Notes: a model not told the origin generated them from the letters alone. A stretch of 64,000 nucleotides of DNA from an uncultured SAR86 cluster bacterium (GCA_902520725.1 CABYPB010000007.1:1-64000); one strand, 5' to 3'; shown: positions 8,988-20,285, counted from the first letter of the stretch. A program made the numbers and translations.

Positions 8988-10429
8988 AAATAATTTGAAA
9001 AAGTTGCAGACAATATAATAAATGAATAGATATAAGTAAATAGGTACCCAAATCTATTATAGATACTATTTGAATCAATTAATTTAATTTTACTTTCAAG
9101 AATACCTGATTGACCCTTATCTAATTTATCAACAATTGTTCCTTTATTATTAATGATAGCAGATATACCATCATTAGTAGCTCTTATAGTCCATCTATTA
9201 TTTTCAATTGATCTTATTCTTGCAATACTTAAATGTTGATATGGTCCTATTGAATCACCAAACCAGGTATCATTTGAAACATTAATCATTAAAAAAGAAC
9301 TTTTGTTCATTTTTCTTATTGTACTAGAAAAAGCTATATCAAAACAAATAGGTGTGGCTATCGCTATATCTTTATTAATCATTATATTTCTTTGATGATT
9401 AGGCCCATGCGATACATTCGACATGGGTAGATCAAAGAAATCTATTATTCCCCTTAAGTTTTTAATAAAAGGTATATATTCTCCAAACGGAACTAAATGA
9501 GTCTTTTTATAAGATTCCATAGTTCTAATACTATAAATTGTATTAAATATAGAATTTTCATTGAAATCCCATGCTCCCATCACCAATTTGTCTGAATTTG
9601 GGATTTTATTAATAAATTCAGTAAATCTAGGACTTTTTATAGAATAAGGAAGTTCAGCTTCAGGCAACACAATAATTTCAGAATTATTTGAAGTTAACTT
9701 TACTAAGTTAATTAAATTATCTTCTATTTGTTCATAGTAGTTATTTTCATATTTAAGAAAAGGATCTGAGGATGGCTGAATGATAGAAACCGTAGTTCCA
9801 TCTTTTAATTCATTTAGTGATTTATAGTTTGGTATTAATGAAATTATTAAAATAAGAAAAATTGAGAAAGATAATTTCTTATTTTCATAAAAAACAACTA
9901 AACAAGTGCATAAGATATAAAATAATAATGAGGCAGCTGTAACACCGAAAAGAGGATATATATTTTGAGTCAGGGTATCTAAGTATATGTTTCCTGGAAT
10001 TAACCATGGAACTCCATTTAACAAATAATATCTACTTAGCTCACTAACTACTAGTAAACTAGAAACTACTAAAATTATTGAGTATTTATCCGTTATTTTA
10101 AGTTTTTCTAAATAGGCTTTTATTAACAAAATAGGGCATGTAAAAACTACACACAAAATAAATACTAAAAGTAAAAATATTACAGAAGACAATGCAATGC
10201 TTGTTTCTCCATAATAGTAAACACTTACTATTATCCAAGACATTCCAAATCCCCAATGTCCTAAACCCCAACAAAGAATCTTTAGAAATCTACTACCTTT
10301 TTCATTAAGTAATATGTTTATTAGATATGCGTAAGATATAAATATAAGAAACTTAATAGAGAAGGGTGCAAATGAAAATATTCCAATCAGTCCAATGATA
10401 AATGGGACTAAAAGATTTTTTATTTTCAT
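8963..10429 (-). CDS. lnt: apolipoprotein N-acyltransferase
   Basis: Multi-TM N-terminus, nitrilase domain (VLPEAELPYS, ICFDIAF); next to corC-ybeY-ybeZ-miaB. Confidence 0.93.
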   Translation of the reverse strand: MKIKNLLVPFIIGLIGIFSFAPFSIKFLIFISYAYLINILLNEKGSRFLKILCWGLGHWGFGMSWIIVSVYYYGETSIALSSVIFLLLVFILCVVFTCPILLIKAYLEKLKITDKYSIILVVSSLLVVSELSRYYLLNGVPWLIPGNIYLDTLTQNIYPLFGVTAASLLFYILCTCLVVFYENKKLSFSIFLILIISLIPNYKSLNELKDGTTVSIIQPSSDPFLKYENNYYEQIEDNLINLVKLTSNNSEIIVLPEAELPYSIKSPRFTEFINKIPNSDKLVMGAWDFNENSIFNTIYSIRTMESYKKTHLVPFGEYIPFIKNLRGIIDFFDLPMSNVSHGPNHQRNIMINKDIAIATPICFDIAFSSTIRKMNKSSFLMINVSNDTWFGDSIGPYQHLSIARIRSIENNRWTIRATNDGISAIINNKGTIVDKLDKGQSGILESKIKLIDSNSIYNRFGYLFTYIYSFIILSATFSNYLWQRFISK

Positions 10430-11283
10430 ATATTTTTACTTACTTTGAATGTCTTAATTCTTCTCGCATTAGTGTCTAGCACTTCAATGGATACATTTTC
10501 TATTTTAATTTTATCGCCTATCTTTGGAAGAACTCCAAATTTTGATATGAATAATCCACCTAAAGTTTCAGCATCAATAGTAAGTGGATCTATTTTAAGA
10601 TTAAAAAAGCTAACAAACTCTTCTAATTCAATTTTTGCATCTACTCTAAAATTATTATTATCTATTTCAATGATTTCATTTAAATCAACGTCGTGCTCAT
10701 CTTCAATCTCTCCAACCAATTCCTCTAAGATATCTTCAATTGTAATCAAACCGCAAATGGTTCCATATTCATCTATTACGACTGCTAAATGAGATTTATC
10801 TTCTTTAAATTCTTCTAATAATGAGTCAATTTTTTTAGTTTCAGGTACAACATTAAGGTCTCTAAGCATTTCACTGATATCAAATTCTTTGGTTCCCTTG
10901 AACAATTTAGGCAAAATGTCTTTAGCGAGAAGTATTCCTACAACCTCATTCCTTTCATTGCCTAAAACTGGGTATCTTGAGTGGCCAGAATCAATAATCT
11001 TTTCAATTATTTTGTTAGTATCTTCATCAACTTGAATTGTTACCATATCAACTCTTGGAATCATTATTTCTTTAGCAGTAATATCTCCTAATTTGATTGC
11101 TTTCGTAGCAATTGATTCAGCCTCTTTATCAATAACATTTTGATCAAGAGCATCCTTAAGAAAATCAGTAACTTCCGAAACAGATTGAGTTTTTATAAAA
11201 AATGGATTTCTAAAATACTTTTTTAATTTACTAATAAATCCCGACGGGGGCTTACCTTCTTCATTATTTTGTTTTTCGTTCAT
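10426..11283 (-). CDS. corC: CorC/HlyC family CBS-domain transporter-associated protein
   Basis: AKEIMIPRVDMVTI, two CBS domains, CorC_HlyC domain; lnt-corC-ybeY-ybeZ order. Confidence 0.93.
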   Translation of the reverse strand: MNEKQNNEEGKPPSGFISKLKKYFRNPFFIKTQSVSEVTDFLKDALDQNVIDKEAESIATKAIKLGDITAKEIMIPRVDMVTIQVDEDTNKIIEKIIDSGHSRYPVLGNERNEVVGILLAKDILPKLFKGTKEFDISEMLRDLNVVPETKKIDSLLEEFKEDKSHLAVVIDEYGTICGLITIEDILEELVGEIEDEHDVDLNEIIEIDNNNFRVDAKIELEEFVSFFNLKIDPLTIDAETLGGLFISKFGVLPKIGDKIKIENVSIEVLDTNARRIKTFKVSKNI

Positions 11284-11736
11284 TTAATTATATGGGTTAG
11301 AAATATTTAATTTTTTTAGTAAGGTCACTTCTTTTTTTTCCATAACATTTGCAACCTTATCATTATCATGGTCAAACCCTAATATATGATATATGCCATG
11401 GATTAACATGTGAATCATATGATCATCAAAAGTTTTATTTTGTTTATTAGATTCCTCAAAAATATAATCATAATTAATAGCTATATCACCAAGATTGCCT
11501 GTTATAGATTTAGAAATATCTTCATTCGTAAAGGACAGAACATTAGTAGATGTTTCTTTGTTTCTAAAATGATTATTCAAATTTAACATCTCTTTATCTT
11601 TTATGATTTTGACATTTATTGATGCATTGTTATCAAGGTCTTCTTCTTTTGATATTAATTTAAAAGCATCTGTGAGCTTATTGAGAAGATCTTCTTCAAT
11701 TGCAACGCCTTCTGTGCATATAACTTTTAGGGTCAT
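11284..11736 (-). CDS. ybeY: endoribonuclease YbeY
   Basis: HMLIHGIYHILGFDHDND H3 metal motif. Confidence 0.93.
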   Translation of the reverse strand: MTLKVICTEGVAIEEDLLNKLTDAFKLISKEEDLDNNASINVKIIKDKEMLNLNNHFRNKETSTNVLSFTNEDISKSITGNLGDIAINYDYIFEESNKQNKTFDDHMIHMLIHGIYHILGFDHDNDKVANVMEKKEVTLLKKLNISNPYN

Positions 11737-12696
11737 TTATGATCTTGTTTTTTCTTCAAAATATTTATAAGCATCGATTATTTTTTTAACCAAAGGATGT
11801 CTTACAACATCTTTAGAAGAAAAGTTTGTAAAACCTACTCCATCTGTACCTTGAACCACTTCGATTGAGTGTGAGAGCCCAGATTTAATCTGTTTTGGCA
11901 GGTCGATCTGAGTTAAATCTCCATTTATAACTAAACTAGAACCAAACCCCATTCTTGTTAAAACCATTTTCATCTGCTCTTTAGTGGTATTCTGACTTTC
12001 ATCAACAATGATAAATGAGTTGTTTAACGTTCTACCCCTCATATAAGCTAATGGAGCTATTTCTACAATCCCTTTAGCTAGAAGACTCTCAGTCTTATCA
12101 GTTCCTAACATTTCATATAAGGCATCATAAAGAGGGCGCAAATAAGGGTCGACTTTCTGAGAAAGATCGCCTGGTAAAAAACCAAGCTTTTCACCAGCCT
12201 CTACTGCTGGTCTAACAAGAATTATCCTATCAACTTTTTCTTTGAGTAAAGCGTCAACAGCAGCTGCAACAGCTAGATAAGTTTTTCCTGTTCCTGCTGG
12301 TCCAATACCAAAATTAATTTCATAATTTTGAATATTTTCTAGATAGAGCCTTTGATTTTTGCCTCTAGGAGCAATGCTTTTTCTTGGTGTTTTAATGATT
12401 ATTTCTTGATTTTGACTGATGCTATCATCATCATGAATACATAAGTGTAAAATCTCTTTTGATATCTCATCTCCTTGCCCTGCCGCTTCGTATAGTCTTA
12501 GCAAAGCATTTTTTGATTGATTAACATTATCTTCACATCCAGAAATTTTAAGATTATGGCCATTCTGGAATATTTTTACATCAAAAGTTTTTTCTACAAA
12601 TTTAAGATTTGCATTAAATTCTCCTACAAACCTAATCATAATGTTTGCATCAAATGGTTTTAATTCAAGATTAGTTAAAGCAGAGTTTTTAGACAT
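11737..12696 (-). CDS. ybeZ: PhoH-like ATPase
   Basis: FGIGPAGTGKTYLAVAAAV Walker A, IIVDESQNTT Walker B. Confidence 0.93.
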   Translation of the reverse strand: MSKNSALTNLELKPFDANIMIRFVGEFNANLKFVEKTFDVKIFQNGHNLKISGCEDNVNQSKNALLRLYEAAGQGDEISKEILHLCIHDDDSISQNQEIIIKTPRKSIAPRGKNQRLYLENIQNYEINFGIGPAGTGKTYLAVAAAVDALLKEKVDRIILVRPAVEAGEKLGFLPGDLSQKVDPYLRPLYDALYEMLGTDKTESLLAKGIVEIAPLAYMRGRTLNNSFIIVDESQNTTKEQMKMVLTRMGFGSSLVINGDLTQIDLPKQIKSGLSHSIEVVQGTDGVGFTNFSSKDVVRHPLVKKIIDAYKYFEEKTRS

Positions 12697-14021
12697 TAAT
12701 TTTGTAAATTACCCCTTAAACAATTTGGTAGTGCTTCATTTATTTGAATGTTAATCATTTGCCCAACTAAATCAATATCATTTGAAGAAAAATTAACAAT
12801 ACGATTACAAATTGTTCTAGCTTGAAGTTGTCCTGGATCTCTTTTTGACTGCCCATTCACTAGACAATTCTGAACAGTTCCAACTTTTTTTCTGCTGTAT
12901 CCAAATGACAACTGGTTAAGTCTATTTTGAAGAATGTTCAATCTTTCTTTTTTTTCTTCTAGAGTGACATCATCCGGCATATCTGATGCAGTAGTGTTTG
13001 GTCTGGGACTATAAATAAAACTAAATGACTCATCAAACCTAACTTCATTAATAATATTCATTGTCCCTTCAAAGTCTTCCTTAGTTTCTCCTGGAAATCC
13101 AACAATGAAATCAGAAGAAAAGCTCATATCTGGTCTAACTAACTTTATTTTCTCAATTAAATGTAGGTATTTCTCAACGTTGTATCTCCTTCTCATTAAT
13201 TTTAAGACTCTGTCAGAGCCACTTTGCACAGGAAGATGAACGTGACTTACCAATTCTGGAACTCTATCGTAAACTTCAACTAAATCATCTTTAAACTCAT
13301 GAGGATGACTGGTTGTATATCTAATTCTCTCTATATTTTCAATCTTAGCCGTTAACTCAATTAACTTAGCAAGTGATGACTTCTCACCCTTATACGTTCC
13401 TTTGAAATTATTAACATTCTGTCCAAGAAGATGAATTTCCCTTGTACCATTATCTGCTAATGCAGAAATTTCATTCAGAATGTCTTCAATAGTTCTAGAA
13501 ACTTCATGCCCTCTAGTTTTGGGGACAACACAGAATGAGCAATATTTATTACAACCTTCAATTATTGATACAAAGGCAGAAGGTTCTCCTGTTCCTCGAA
13601 CTGGTATATGTGTAAATTTCTCTAATTTTGGAAAAGATATGTCTACTTGATTGATATTTGTTTTCTTTTTTTCATTATATAATTCTGGAAGTTTGTGAAG
13701 GGTCTGAGGTCCAAAGACTATATCTACTGCCGGAGCTCTTTTAATAATTTTTTCCCCCTCTTGAGAAGCTACACAACCACCAATTGCAATTTTAAGATTT
13801 GGATTTTTATCTTTAATCTTTCTCCATCTACCAATTTGATGAAAGACTCTTTCTTGAGCTTTTTCTCTTATTGAACATGTATTAAGAATAAGTAAGTCTG
13901 CTTCTTCTTCGGTCTCTGCGATTTCAAAATCTTCTTTTTCTTCGAGTAAATCAAACATCTTTGCAGAGTCATATTCATTCATCTGACAGCCATGAGTTTT
14001 TATAAATAATTTTTTAGCCAT
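12696..14021 (-). CDS. miaB: tRNA-2-methylthio-N6-dimethylallyladenosine synthase
   Basis: [16 protein letters not shown], radical [19 protein letters not shown]-terminus. Confidence 0.97.
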   Translation of the reverse strand: MAKKLFIKTHGCQMNEYDSAKMFDLLEEKEDFEIAETEEEADLLILNTCSIREKAQERVFHQIGRWRKIKDKNPNLKIAIGGCVASQEGEKIIKRAPAVDIVFGPQTLHKLPELYNEKKKTNINQVDISFPKLEKFTHIPVRGTGEPSAFVSIIEGCNKYCSFCVVPKTRGHEVSRTIEDILNEISALADNGTREIHLLGQNVNNFKGTYKGEKSSLAKLIELTAKIENIERIRYTTSHPHEFKDDLVEVYDRVPELVSHVHLPVQSGSDRVLKLMRRRYNVEKYLHLIEKIKLVRPDMSFSSDFIVGFPGETKEDFEGTMNIINEVRFDESFSFIYSPRPNTTASDMPDDVTLEEKKERLNILQNRLNQLSFGYSRKKVGTVQNCLVNGQSKRDPGQLQARTICNRIVNFSSNDIDLVGQMINIQINEALPNCLRGNLQN

Positions 14022-14077
14022 ATTAGTTAGTATCTAAACTATAATTCTCAATTTAAACCCTTATATATCTAAGTATT

Positions 14078-14404
14078 ATGAAAACAAAAAGTGTTTACAA
14101 GATTATTTTCGTTCAACTTGGTGAAATTTATGAAGTTTTTGCAAAACAAATATACCAAAGTGACATGTACGGTTTCATCGAGGTCGAAGAGTATATCTTC
14201 AATAAGGATAAACAGCTAGTGGTTGATCCTACTTCTGAAAAGTTAAAAAACGAATTTTCAAAAGTAGAAAGGAGTTATATTCCTATTAATTCGATCATTA
14301 GAATAGACGAAGTTAACGAAACTGGCGAAGCAAAAATTAAAGAAAATAAAGGTCAAGTAAGCCCATTACCTTTGAATATCCAACCATTTAACAAAAAAGA
14401 TTAA
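14078..14404 (+). CDS. DUF1820 family protein
   Basis: KSVYKIIFVQLGEIYEVFAKQIYQSDMYGFIEVEEY. Confidence 0.8.
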   Translation: MKTKSVYKIIFVQLGEIYEVFAKQIYQSDMYGFIEVEEYIFNKDKQLVVDPTSEKLKNEFSKVERSYIPINSIIRIDEVNETGEAKIKENKGQVSPLPLNIQPFNKKD

Positions 14405-14405
14405 T

Positions 14406-14954
14406 TTAATCAGGCATAAAAAGATTTTTATAAAATCTAAGCTCTTCGACTGACTCTTTGATATCTCCTAATGCTCTATGAGATCCTTTCTTTTCGTATA
14501 CTTGTGCTTCATTCATCCATCTCACAGCAACTTCTTTAAAAGAAGAAACATCTATATGTCTGTAATTGAAGTATGCCTCTAGTCTTGGCATGTATTTAGA
14601 CAAAAATCTTCTATCGTGCGATACGGTGTTACCACACATTGGCGAAACTTTTTCACCCACGTGCTTTGATATAAATTCTAAGGTTTCTATCTCGGCAACT
14701 TGTTCTGTAATCACACTTTTTTTTACTTCATCAATCAATCCAGATGAACCATGTTGATTTTGGTTCCACTCATCCATTGCATTTAGTAGAGTAGATGATT
14801 GAGAGACAATAAGATTAGGTCCTTCAGCGACAATATTTAAGTTTGAGTCTGTTATTAGTGTGGCTATTTCTATAATTTTTTCTTTATCAGGATCAAGTCC
14901 TGTCATTTCAAGATCGATCCAAATTAAGTTATCTCTTGATTGTAATGTTTTCAT
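14406..14954 (-). CDS. orn: oligoribonuclease
   Basis: NLIWIDLEMTGLDPDKEKIIEIATLITD DEDDh exonuclease motif. Confidence 0.97.
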   Translation of the reverse strand: MKTLQSRDNLIWIDLEMTGLDPDKEKIIEIATLITDSNLNIVAEGPNLIVSQSSTLLNAMDEWNQNQHGSSGLIDEVKKSVITEQVAEIETLEFISKHVGEKVSPMCGNTVSHDRRFLSKYMPRLEAYFNYRHIDVSSFKEVAVRWMNEAQVYEKKGSHRALGDIKESVEELRFYKNLFMPD

Positions 14955-15853
14955 CTCTTCTTATAATCGCCTGTTTAGTGTATTTTGTTCTTATTATGAA
15001 AAAAGTTCAAACCGGGCAAGTAATAGAATTCTATTCTAATAGCTGTCTTGTTAAAACAAAATCTGGCAAATTAAACTGCTTGGCAATCAAAAATATAGTA
15101 GTTGGTGACTATGTTGAGGTAGAAATTATACAAGATAGCAAAAAACATCTTGGAAATATCATTAAAATTAATAACAGATCCTCTGTTTTATCAAAAAAGA
15201 ATGGAAACAAAGATAAGCTGTTTGCAGCTAATGTAACTCATGTTGGAATATTGGTGACACCAGAGCCAAAAACATCATCTGAGTTCATTGATAAATGGAT
15301 TCTTAAAGCTATTTTTTCAGGTATTGAACCATTTATCATAAATAATAAGATCGATATTGACTCTGATGACGAATATATGAATAAGCTTTCTGTGTACAGA
15401 GATATCAATATGAAAATAATAAATTGTTCAGCAAAATTTGAAGAGAACCAAGAAGAGCTGAAAAAATTTTCAGAAAATAAGTGTGTTTTATTTGTTGGCA
15501 ATTCTGGAGCTGGGAAATCAACACTTAGTTCAAAAATTATTGGCCAAAAACTTAAAACAAATGAGCTATCAAATAACCAAGGAGTTCATACCACCTCTGT
15601 ATCTTCTTTATATGAATTGCCAAACAATATAAAAATTATCGACTCTCCGGGAATGCGTGACATTGAATTGGTTGAATACTCAAAAGATGAACTGATAAAT
15701 GGGTTTGTAGAAATACTAGAGTCATCGAAAAGGTGTAAATATAATGATTGTAATCATATTAATAATGATGGATGTAATGTTATTAAAGACGTAATAAATG
15801 GTGTTATAAGTAAAAGCAGATACAATAATTTCATAAAATTTAGAGATAACTAA
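14936..15853 (+). CDS. rsgA: ribosome small-subunit-dependent GTPase A
   Basis: Circularly permuted GTPase: VGNSGAGKSTLSSKI, DSPGMRDIEL, CNH zinc region; divergent to orn. True start may be downstream of the track start. Confidence 0.92.
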   Translation: MIVMFSSLLIIACLVYFVLIMKKVQTGQVIEFYSNSCLVKTKSGKLNCLAIKNIVVGDYVEVEIIQDSKKHLGNIIKINNRSSVLSKKNGNKDKLFAANVTHVGILVTPEPKTSSEFIDKWILKAIFSGIEPFIINNKIDIDSDDEYMNKLSVYRDINMKIINCSAKFEENQEELKKFSENKCVLFVGNSGAGKSTLSSKIIGQKLKTNELSNNQGVHTTSVSSLYELPNNIKIIDSPGMRDIELVEYSKDELINGFVEILESSKRCKYNDCNHINNDGCNVIKDVINGVISKSRYNNFIKFRDN

Positions 15854-15856
15854 TAT

Positions 15857-16597
15857 ATGAACAAAAAGACTCATTTTGGCTTCAAAGAAGTACAGGAATC
15901 TGAAAAAAGTAAGCATGTAGGAGATGTGTTTACATCCGTTTCAAAAAACTATGACATTATGAATGATGCAATGTCTTTTGGTATGCATAGATTATGGAAA
16001 AAAATTCTAGTTGAATTAGCTTCAGTTGGTGATGATGATGTAATACTGGATATTGCCAGTGGGACAGGTGATATATCAAAAATTATTTCTAAGGAATACC
16101 CTAATACTAGTATTTATATGAGCGATATTAACTATGAGATGTTAAGTGAAGGTAGAGACAGAGCAATAAATGAAAGCTTTAATCATAACTGCTCTTTTTG
16201 TCAGCTAAGTGGAGAGATATTGCCTTTTAGAGATAACGCCTTTGATTTAATTACTGTCGGATTCGGTCTCAGAAATTTTACAAATAAAGAAAGGGGGCTT
16301 GAAGAGATGAGAAGGTGTCTAAAAAAAGAAGGTAAACTTTTGATCCTAGAGTTCTCAAAACCAATCAATCCGATTTTTTCAAAAATATACGATTGGTATT
16401 CTTTTAATATCCTCCCAAGACTAGGCTCTATTCTTGCAAATGATTCTGATAGCTACCAATACCTTGCAGAGTCTATAAGAATGCATCCTGATCAAGAGCA
16501 TCTAAAAAAGATGATCATAGAATCTGGCTTTAAAGAAGCAAAATTTTATAACTTGCTTAATGGGATAGTTGCCATTCATATTGGAAGTAATGATTAA
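15857..16597 (+). CDS. ubiE: ubiquinone/menaquinone biosynthesis C-methyltransferase
   Basis: YDIMNDAMSFGMHRLWK, ILDIASGTGDISK, FGLRNFTNKERGLEEMRR. Confidence 0.96.
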   Translation: MNKKTHFGFKEVQESEKSKHVGDVFTSVSKNYDIMNDAMSFGMHRLWKKILVELASVGDDDVILDIASGTGDISKIISKEYPNTSIYMSDINYEMLSEGRDRAINESFNHNCSFCQLSGEILPFRDNAFDLITVGFGLRNFTNKERGLEEMRRCLKKEGKLLILEFSKPINPIFSKIYDWYSFNILPRLGSILANDSDSYQYLAESIRMHPDQEHLKKMIIESGFKEAKFYNLLNGIVAIHIGSND

Positions 16598-17090
16598 CAT
16601 TAAAGGTGGTTTTAATAAGCTCCTCAAAGATGTTAAGGAGTCATCTCCAAATTTAAAGAGTGCGTTAAGCGAAATAGCTCCAATATGTATTTGTATTAGC
16701 ATTGAAGGACATCAAAAAATTTACCTGATCATAGATAACGATAATTCTGATATTACATTTCAGCATCGAAACCATGATTTTGAGATAAAGGGAACTTTAA
16801 TAGAATTATTAAGAGTTCTTGTTTCAGGAAATATTAATAAAAATCTTATATATGGAGATTCTGAACTTGCTATTGTATTTTTTAATGCAATTTATAAATC
16901 AAATATTGATTTGATTTATTTGATTGATAAATATTTTGGCAATTTACCAGCTGTATTTACCTATGCTATTGTAAATAAGATCTTTAAATCATCTGAAGTG
17001 TACGATGATAAAAAACAAAGAAAAATACGAAGGCGACTAAGAGATATCGCTATAAGAATAGATAGAATAGAGGCTTTAAGAGGTTCATGA
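16590..17090 (+). CDS. ubiJ: ubiquinone biosynthesis accessory factor UbiJ (SCP2 domain)
   Basis: Location between ubiE and ubiB; SCP2-like N-terminus; start probably MINIKGG. Confidence 0.8.
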   Translation: MINIKGGFNKLLKDVKESSPNLKSALSEIAPICICISIEGHQKIYLIIDNDNSDITFQHRNHDFEIKGTLIELLRVLVSGNINKNLIYGDSELAIVFFNAIYKSNIDLIYLIDKYFGNLPAVFTYAIVNKIFKSSEVYDDKKQRKIRRRLRDIAIRIDRIEALRGS

Positions 17091-18568
17091 ATTTTTTAAT
17101 AGTGGTGTATGAGTTGTTAAGAATGTCGGTAATAGGCATTAATAAAGGTATATTTTTTAAACCGAATGGAAAAAAATTAGCAAAGTATTTAGAGTCTCTT
17201 GGTCCTATATTTACAAAATTTGGTCAATTGTTGTCAACAAGAACAGATATCCTAGATTTTCAAACAGCCAAAGAACTAGAAAGCCTTACAGATAGCTGCA
17301 AACCATTTGCTGTTTCAAAATTTAAAAAAATTGTTGAATCAGAATTGGGAGATTCTATTGAAAACATATTTGATACCTTTGAAGAAACTCCATTAGCTGC
17401 AGCCTCACTTGCTCAAGTTCATTCAGCAAAACTAAAAAATGGAAATGAGGTTGTAGTAAAAGTTCTTCGACCAAATATCGAAAAGAATGTTAAAAAAAAT
17501 CTAAGACTTCTTAAGGCCGCAGCAAGAATATTTTCTTATATTTATAAGGATAGCTATAGGTTGAAGCCAAATGAAGTAATAAGGGATTATGAAACAACAA
17601 TTCTCAAAGAGCTCGATCTTAAGTTAGAAGCCTCAAACACCAATTTAACAAGAAAAAACTTTCTAGATTCTAGCGAACTGTATATTCCAGAAGTTTATTG
17701 GGATCTTACAACTTCTAAGGTTATGGTTCTTGAAAAGATTGATGGCATACCTTGCACAGATATCAAACAGATTGAAGATCATGGAATAAATAAGAAAGCT
17801 CTTGCTGAGAATGGAGTCATGATTTTTCTTAATCAGGTTTTTCGGGATAATTTCTTTCACGCTGATATGCATCCTGGAAATATATTTGTTTCGAAACAAA
17901 ACCCGAATGATCCAGGATATATTGCAATTGATTGTGCTATAACTGGCTCACTATCAAACGATGAGAGATATACATTAGCTAGAATGCTGCAAGCGGTATT
18001 AAAACAGAATTATAAATCTCTTGCTAGCTTATTTATTAGCTCTGGATGGGTAAATGCTAATACTAATAGTATAGAACTTGAAAATACTTTAAGAGCTTGT
18101 TGTGAGCCAATTTTTGAAAAACCCTTGTCTGAAATTGAGTTTGGCAAACTGCTTTTATATCTATTTCAAAGCACCAGACAGTATGGATTGTCTCTTCAAA
18201 CTTCTCTTGTTTTACTTCAAAAAACACTTATACATATTGAAGGTATGGGTCGACAAATATATCCTGAGCTAGACTTCTGGGGTATAGCTGAGCCTTATCT
18301 TGATAATTGGTTAACTGAACAATTTAGTCCTCTTAAGCTAAAGGATTATATTGTAGAAAATAAAGAAGATTTATTATTCAAGGCATCAGAGGTTCCTGGA
18401 ATAGTATATGAAGCTTTAGATGAGTTACGAAATTATTCCAAAAGTAAAGAATCAAATGCAAAGAAGATTGAAGAACTAGAAGTTCAGTTATCTAATCAAA
18501 AATACCTCATTAGAGTTATTGGAATTGTTATAATATCCACTATAACTATCATAGTGATAGTTTCATAG
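17087..18568 (+). CDS. ubiB: ubiquinone biosynthesis regulatory kinase-like protein UbiB
   Basis: [44 protein letters not shown]. Confidence 0.96.
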   Translation: MNFLIVVYELLRMSVIGINKGIFFKPNGKKLAKYLESLGPIFTKFGQLLSTRTDILDFQTAKELESLTDSCKPFAVSKFKKIVESELGDSIENIFDTFEETPLAAASLAQVHSAKLKNGNEVVVKVLRPNIEKNVKKNLRLLKAAARIFSYIYKDSYRLKPNEVIRDYETTILKELDLKLEASNTNLTRKNFLDSSELYIPEVYWDLTTSKVMVLEKIDGIPCTDIKQIEDHGINKKALAENGVMIFLNQVFRDNFFHADMHPGNIFVSKQNPNDPGYIAIDCAITGSLSNDERYTLARMLQAVLKQNYKSLASLFISSGWVNANTNSIELENTLRACCEPIFEKPLSEIEFGKLLLYLFQSTRQYGLSLQTSLVLLQKTLIHIEGMGRQIYPELDFWGIAEPYLDNWLTEQFSPLKLKDYIVENKEDLLFKASEVPGIVYEALDELRNYSKSKESNAKKIEELEVQLSNQKYLIRVIGIVIISTITIIVIVS

Positions 18569-18576
18569 GAGAAAAT

Positions 18577-18744
18577 ATGGGCTTTGGCGGAATAAGTATT
18601 TGGCAGTTACTAATTATTTTAGTTGTTGTTTTTCTAATCTTTGGAAGTGGTAAATTAAAGTCTCTTGGATCTGATCTTGGTTCAAGTATTAAAGGCTTTA
18701 AAAAATCTCTCAAAGACGAAGAATCTAAAGAAAAAGAAGACTAA
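18577..18744 (+). CDS. tatA: Sec-independent translocase TatA (55 aa; not in the ORF track)
   Basis: [55 protein letters not shown]; followed by tatB and tatC. Confidence 0.95.
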   Translation: MGFGGISIWQLLIILVVVFLIFGSGKLKSLGSDLGSSIKGFKKSLKDEESKEKED

Positions 18745-18746
18745 CA

Positions 18747-18992
18747 TTGTTTCAAATTGGCTTTCTCGAAATCCTAATTATTATTATATTGGGGCTAATT
18801 ATTATTGGTCCAAAAAGATTGCCTGAAGTATTAAAAATTCTTATTAAGTTTTACAAAAGAATAGAGAACAAACTAAGCGATTTCAAAAAAGATATCGAAA
18901 AAGATATTGGAGCTGATGAGCTCAAGAAAGATGTGTTTAATGAGCTGCGAATGGAAGAGTTGGAAAATAATAAAGAAACAAAAGATGACTAA
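18747..18992 (+). CDS. tatB: Sec-independent translocase TatB
   Basis: FQIGFLEILIIIILGLIIIGPKRLPEVLK; TTG start. Confidence 0.93.
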   Translation: MFQIGFLEILIIIILGLIIIGPKRLPEVLKILIKFYKRIENKLSDFKKDIEKDIGADELKKDVFNELRMEELENNKETKDD

Positions 18993-19689
18993 AGAGTCTA
19001 TCTCAAATCACTTACTGGAACTAAGAACTAGATTGCTAAAAGTTATTATCTTATTTGGTATTTTAGTTATTGTTGGTATTCCGTTTGCATCAGAAATATA
19101 TTCTTTTGTAGCAGCCCCACTTATAAGCTTGCTCCCCGATGGAAGCTCTATGATTGCAACCGAAGTTGCTTCGCCATTTATGGCTCCAATCAAATTGGTG
19201 ATTTATATAGCTCTGTTATTTTCAATGCCATGGTTGTTCTATCAAACATGGATATTTATATCTCCTGGGCTTTATAAAAGTGAAAAAAGATTTACTGCTC
19301 CTTTAATGCTTTCAACTATTATTTTATTTTTTAGTGGTGCTGGCTTTGCCTTTTTTATAGTCTGTCCAATAATTTTTAAATTCTTTATTGGTATGGCGCC
19401 TGATTCTATACAGGTCATGACAGACATAAGTCAGTATCTTAGTTTTATTTTCAAACTTGTTTTTGCTTTTGGTATAGCTTTTGAGATTCCAATAGCAACT
19501 ATCCTCATAGTAAATAGTGGCATGGTGTCGAAGGCATCCTTAATAAGGGCAAGGCCTTACTTGGTAGTTCTTTTCTTAGTTATTGGAATGTTATTAACTC
19601 CACCTGATATTTTCTCACAATTATTCCTTGCAATACCAATGTGGATATTATTCGAATTGGGTATTTTGTTATCAAAGGATAAAAATTAA
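18985..19689 (+). CDS. tatC: Sec-independent translocase TatC
   Basis: SISNHLLELRTRLLK, multi-TM; start trimmed to MTKESIS, 8-nt overlap with tatB. Confidence 0.95.
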   Translation: MTKESISNHLLELRTRLLKVIILFGILVIVGIPFASEIYSFVAAPLISLLPDGSSMIATEVASPFMAPIKLVIYIALLFSMPWLFYQTWIFISPGLYKSEKRFTAPLMLSTIILFFSGAGFAFFIVCPIIFKFFIGMAPDSIQVMTDISQYLSFIFKLVFAFGIAFEIPIATILIVNSGMVSKASLIRARPYLVVLFLVIGMLLTPPDIFSQLFLAIPMWILFELGILLSKDKN

Positions 19690-20282
19690 GAACTTTTGTT
19701 TAAATTTATTAAAGTTCTATAAAAGAACCAAGGTAATATCATCCATGGAACTTGCGATTGAAGCTTTATTGTTCGATCATTAAATTCAAAAAGTGTCGGA
19801 TTGAAATATGGGCCAAGTGGTGATAGCGGTGCCCATGAAAGAGGCTTACCCTCAGCTAATTGATCGTGATACAAAAACATTTCTACTAATATGTTTTGAC
19901 CGATACACCATATCAATAAGATACAGAAAGCACTCCATTTCCACTCCTTAAAAACTCTTACATCTTTTTTATGAGAGAGCCACATAATCCATACTCCACC
20001 CAATAAAACTGCACCAGCGTCTCCCATAGAGTTCATCAACCAGTTTAAATTTTTTGGAAGCCAACTATTTAAAGCCTCAGATCTCCTAAGATTAACAGAG
20101 TCACCATCTAACCAGCCATACGTGAACCAAAGCTCCCAGCCAAGCGCACAAACTATAACTCCAATAATATAAAAAGTTGGAACCCAACTTGGCAGTCTAC
20201 TTTTGTTTTGAAAATAAATTAAAAGAGGTAAAAAAACTGCTAAATAAACTACGGCTATTACTCTGATCTCTTCAAAAGACAT
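19686..20282 (-). CDS. uncharacterised Trp-rich multi-pass membrane protein
   Basis: 198 aa ORF with several hydrophobic segments; no family recognised. Confidence 0.7.
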   Translation of the reverse strand: MSFEEIRVIAVVYLAVFLPLLIYFQNKSRLPSWVPTFYIIGVIVCALGWELWFTYGWLDGDSVNLRRSEALNSWLPKNLNWLMNSMGDAGAVLLGGVWIMWLSHKKDVRVFKEWKWSAFCILLIWCIGQNILVEMFLYHDQLAEGKPLSWAPLSPLGPYFNPTLFEFNDRTIKLQSQVPWMILPWFFYRTLINLNKSS

Positions 20283-20285
20283 TAC

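Noticed and set aside
10445-10792. 115-aa ORF antisense to corC
   Set aside because: Low-complexity Ser-rich product mirroring the corC reverse complement; not coding-like.
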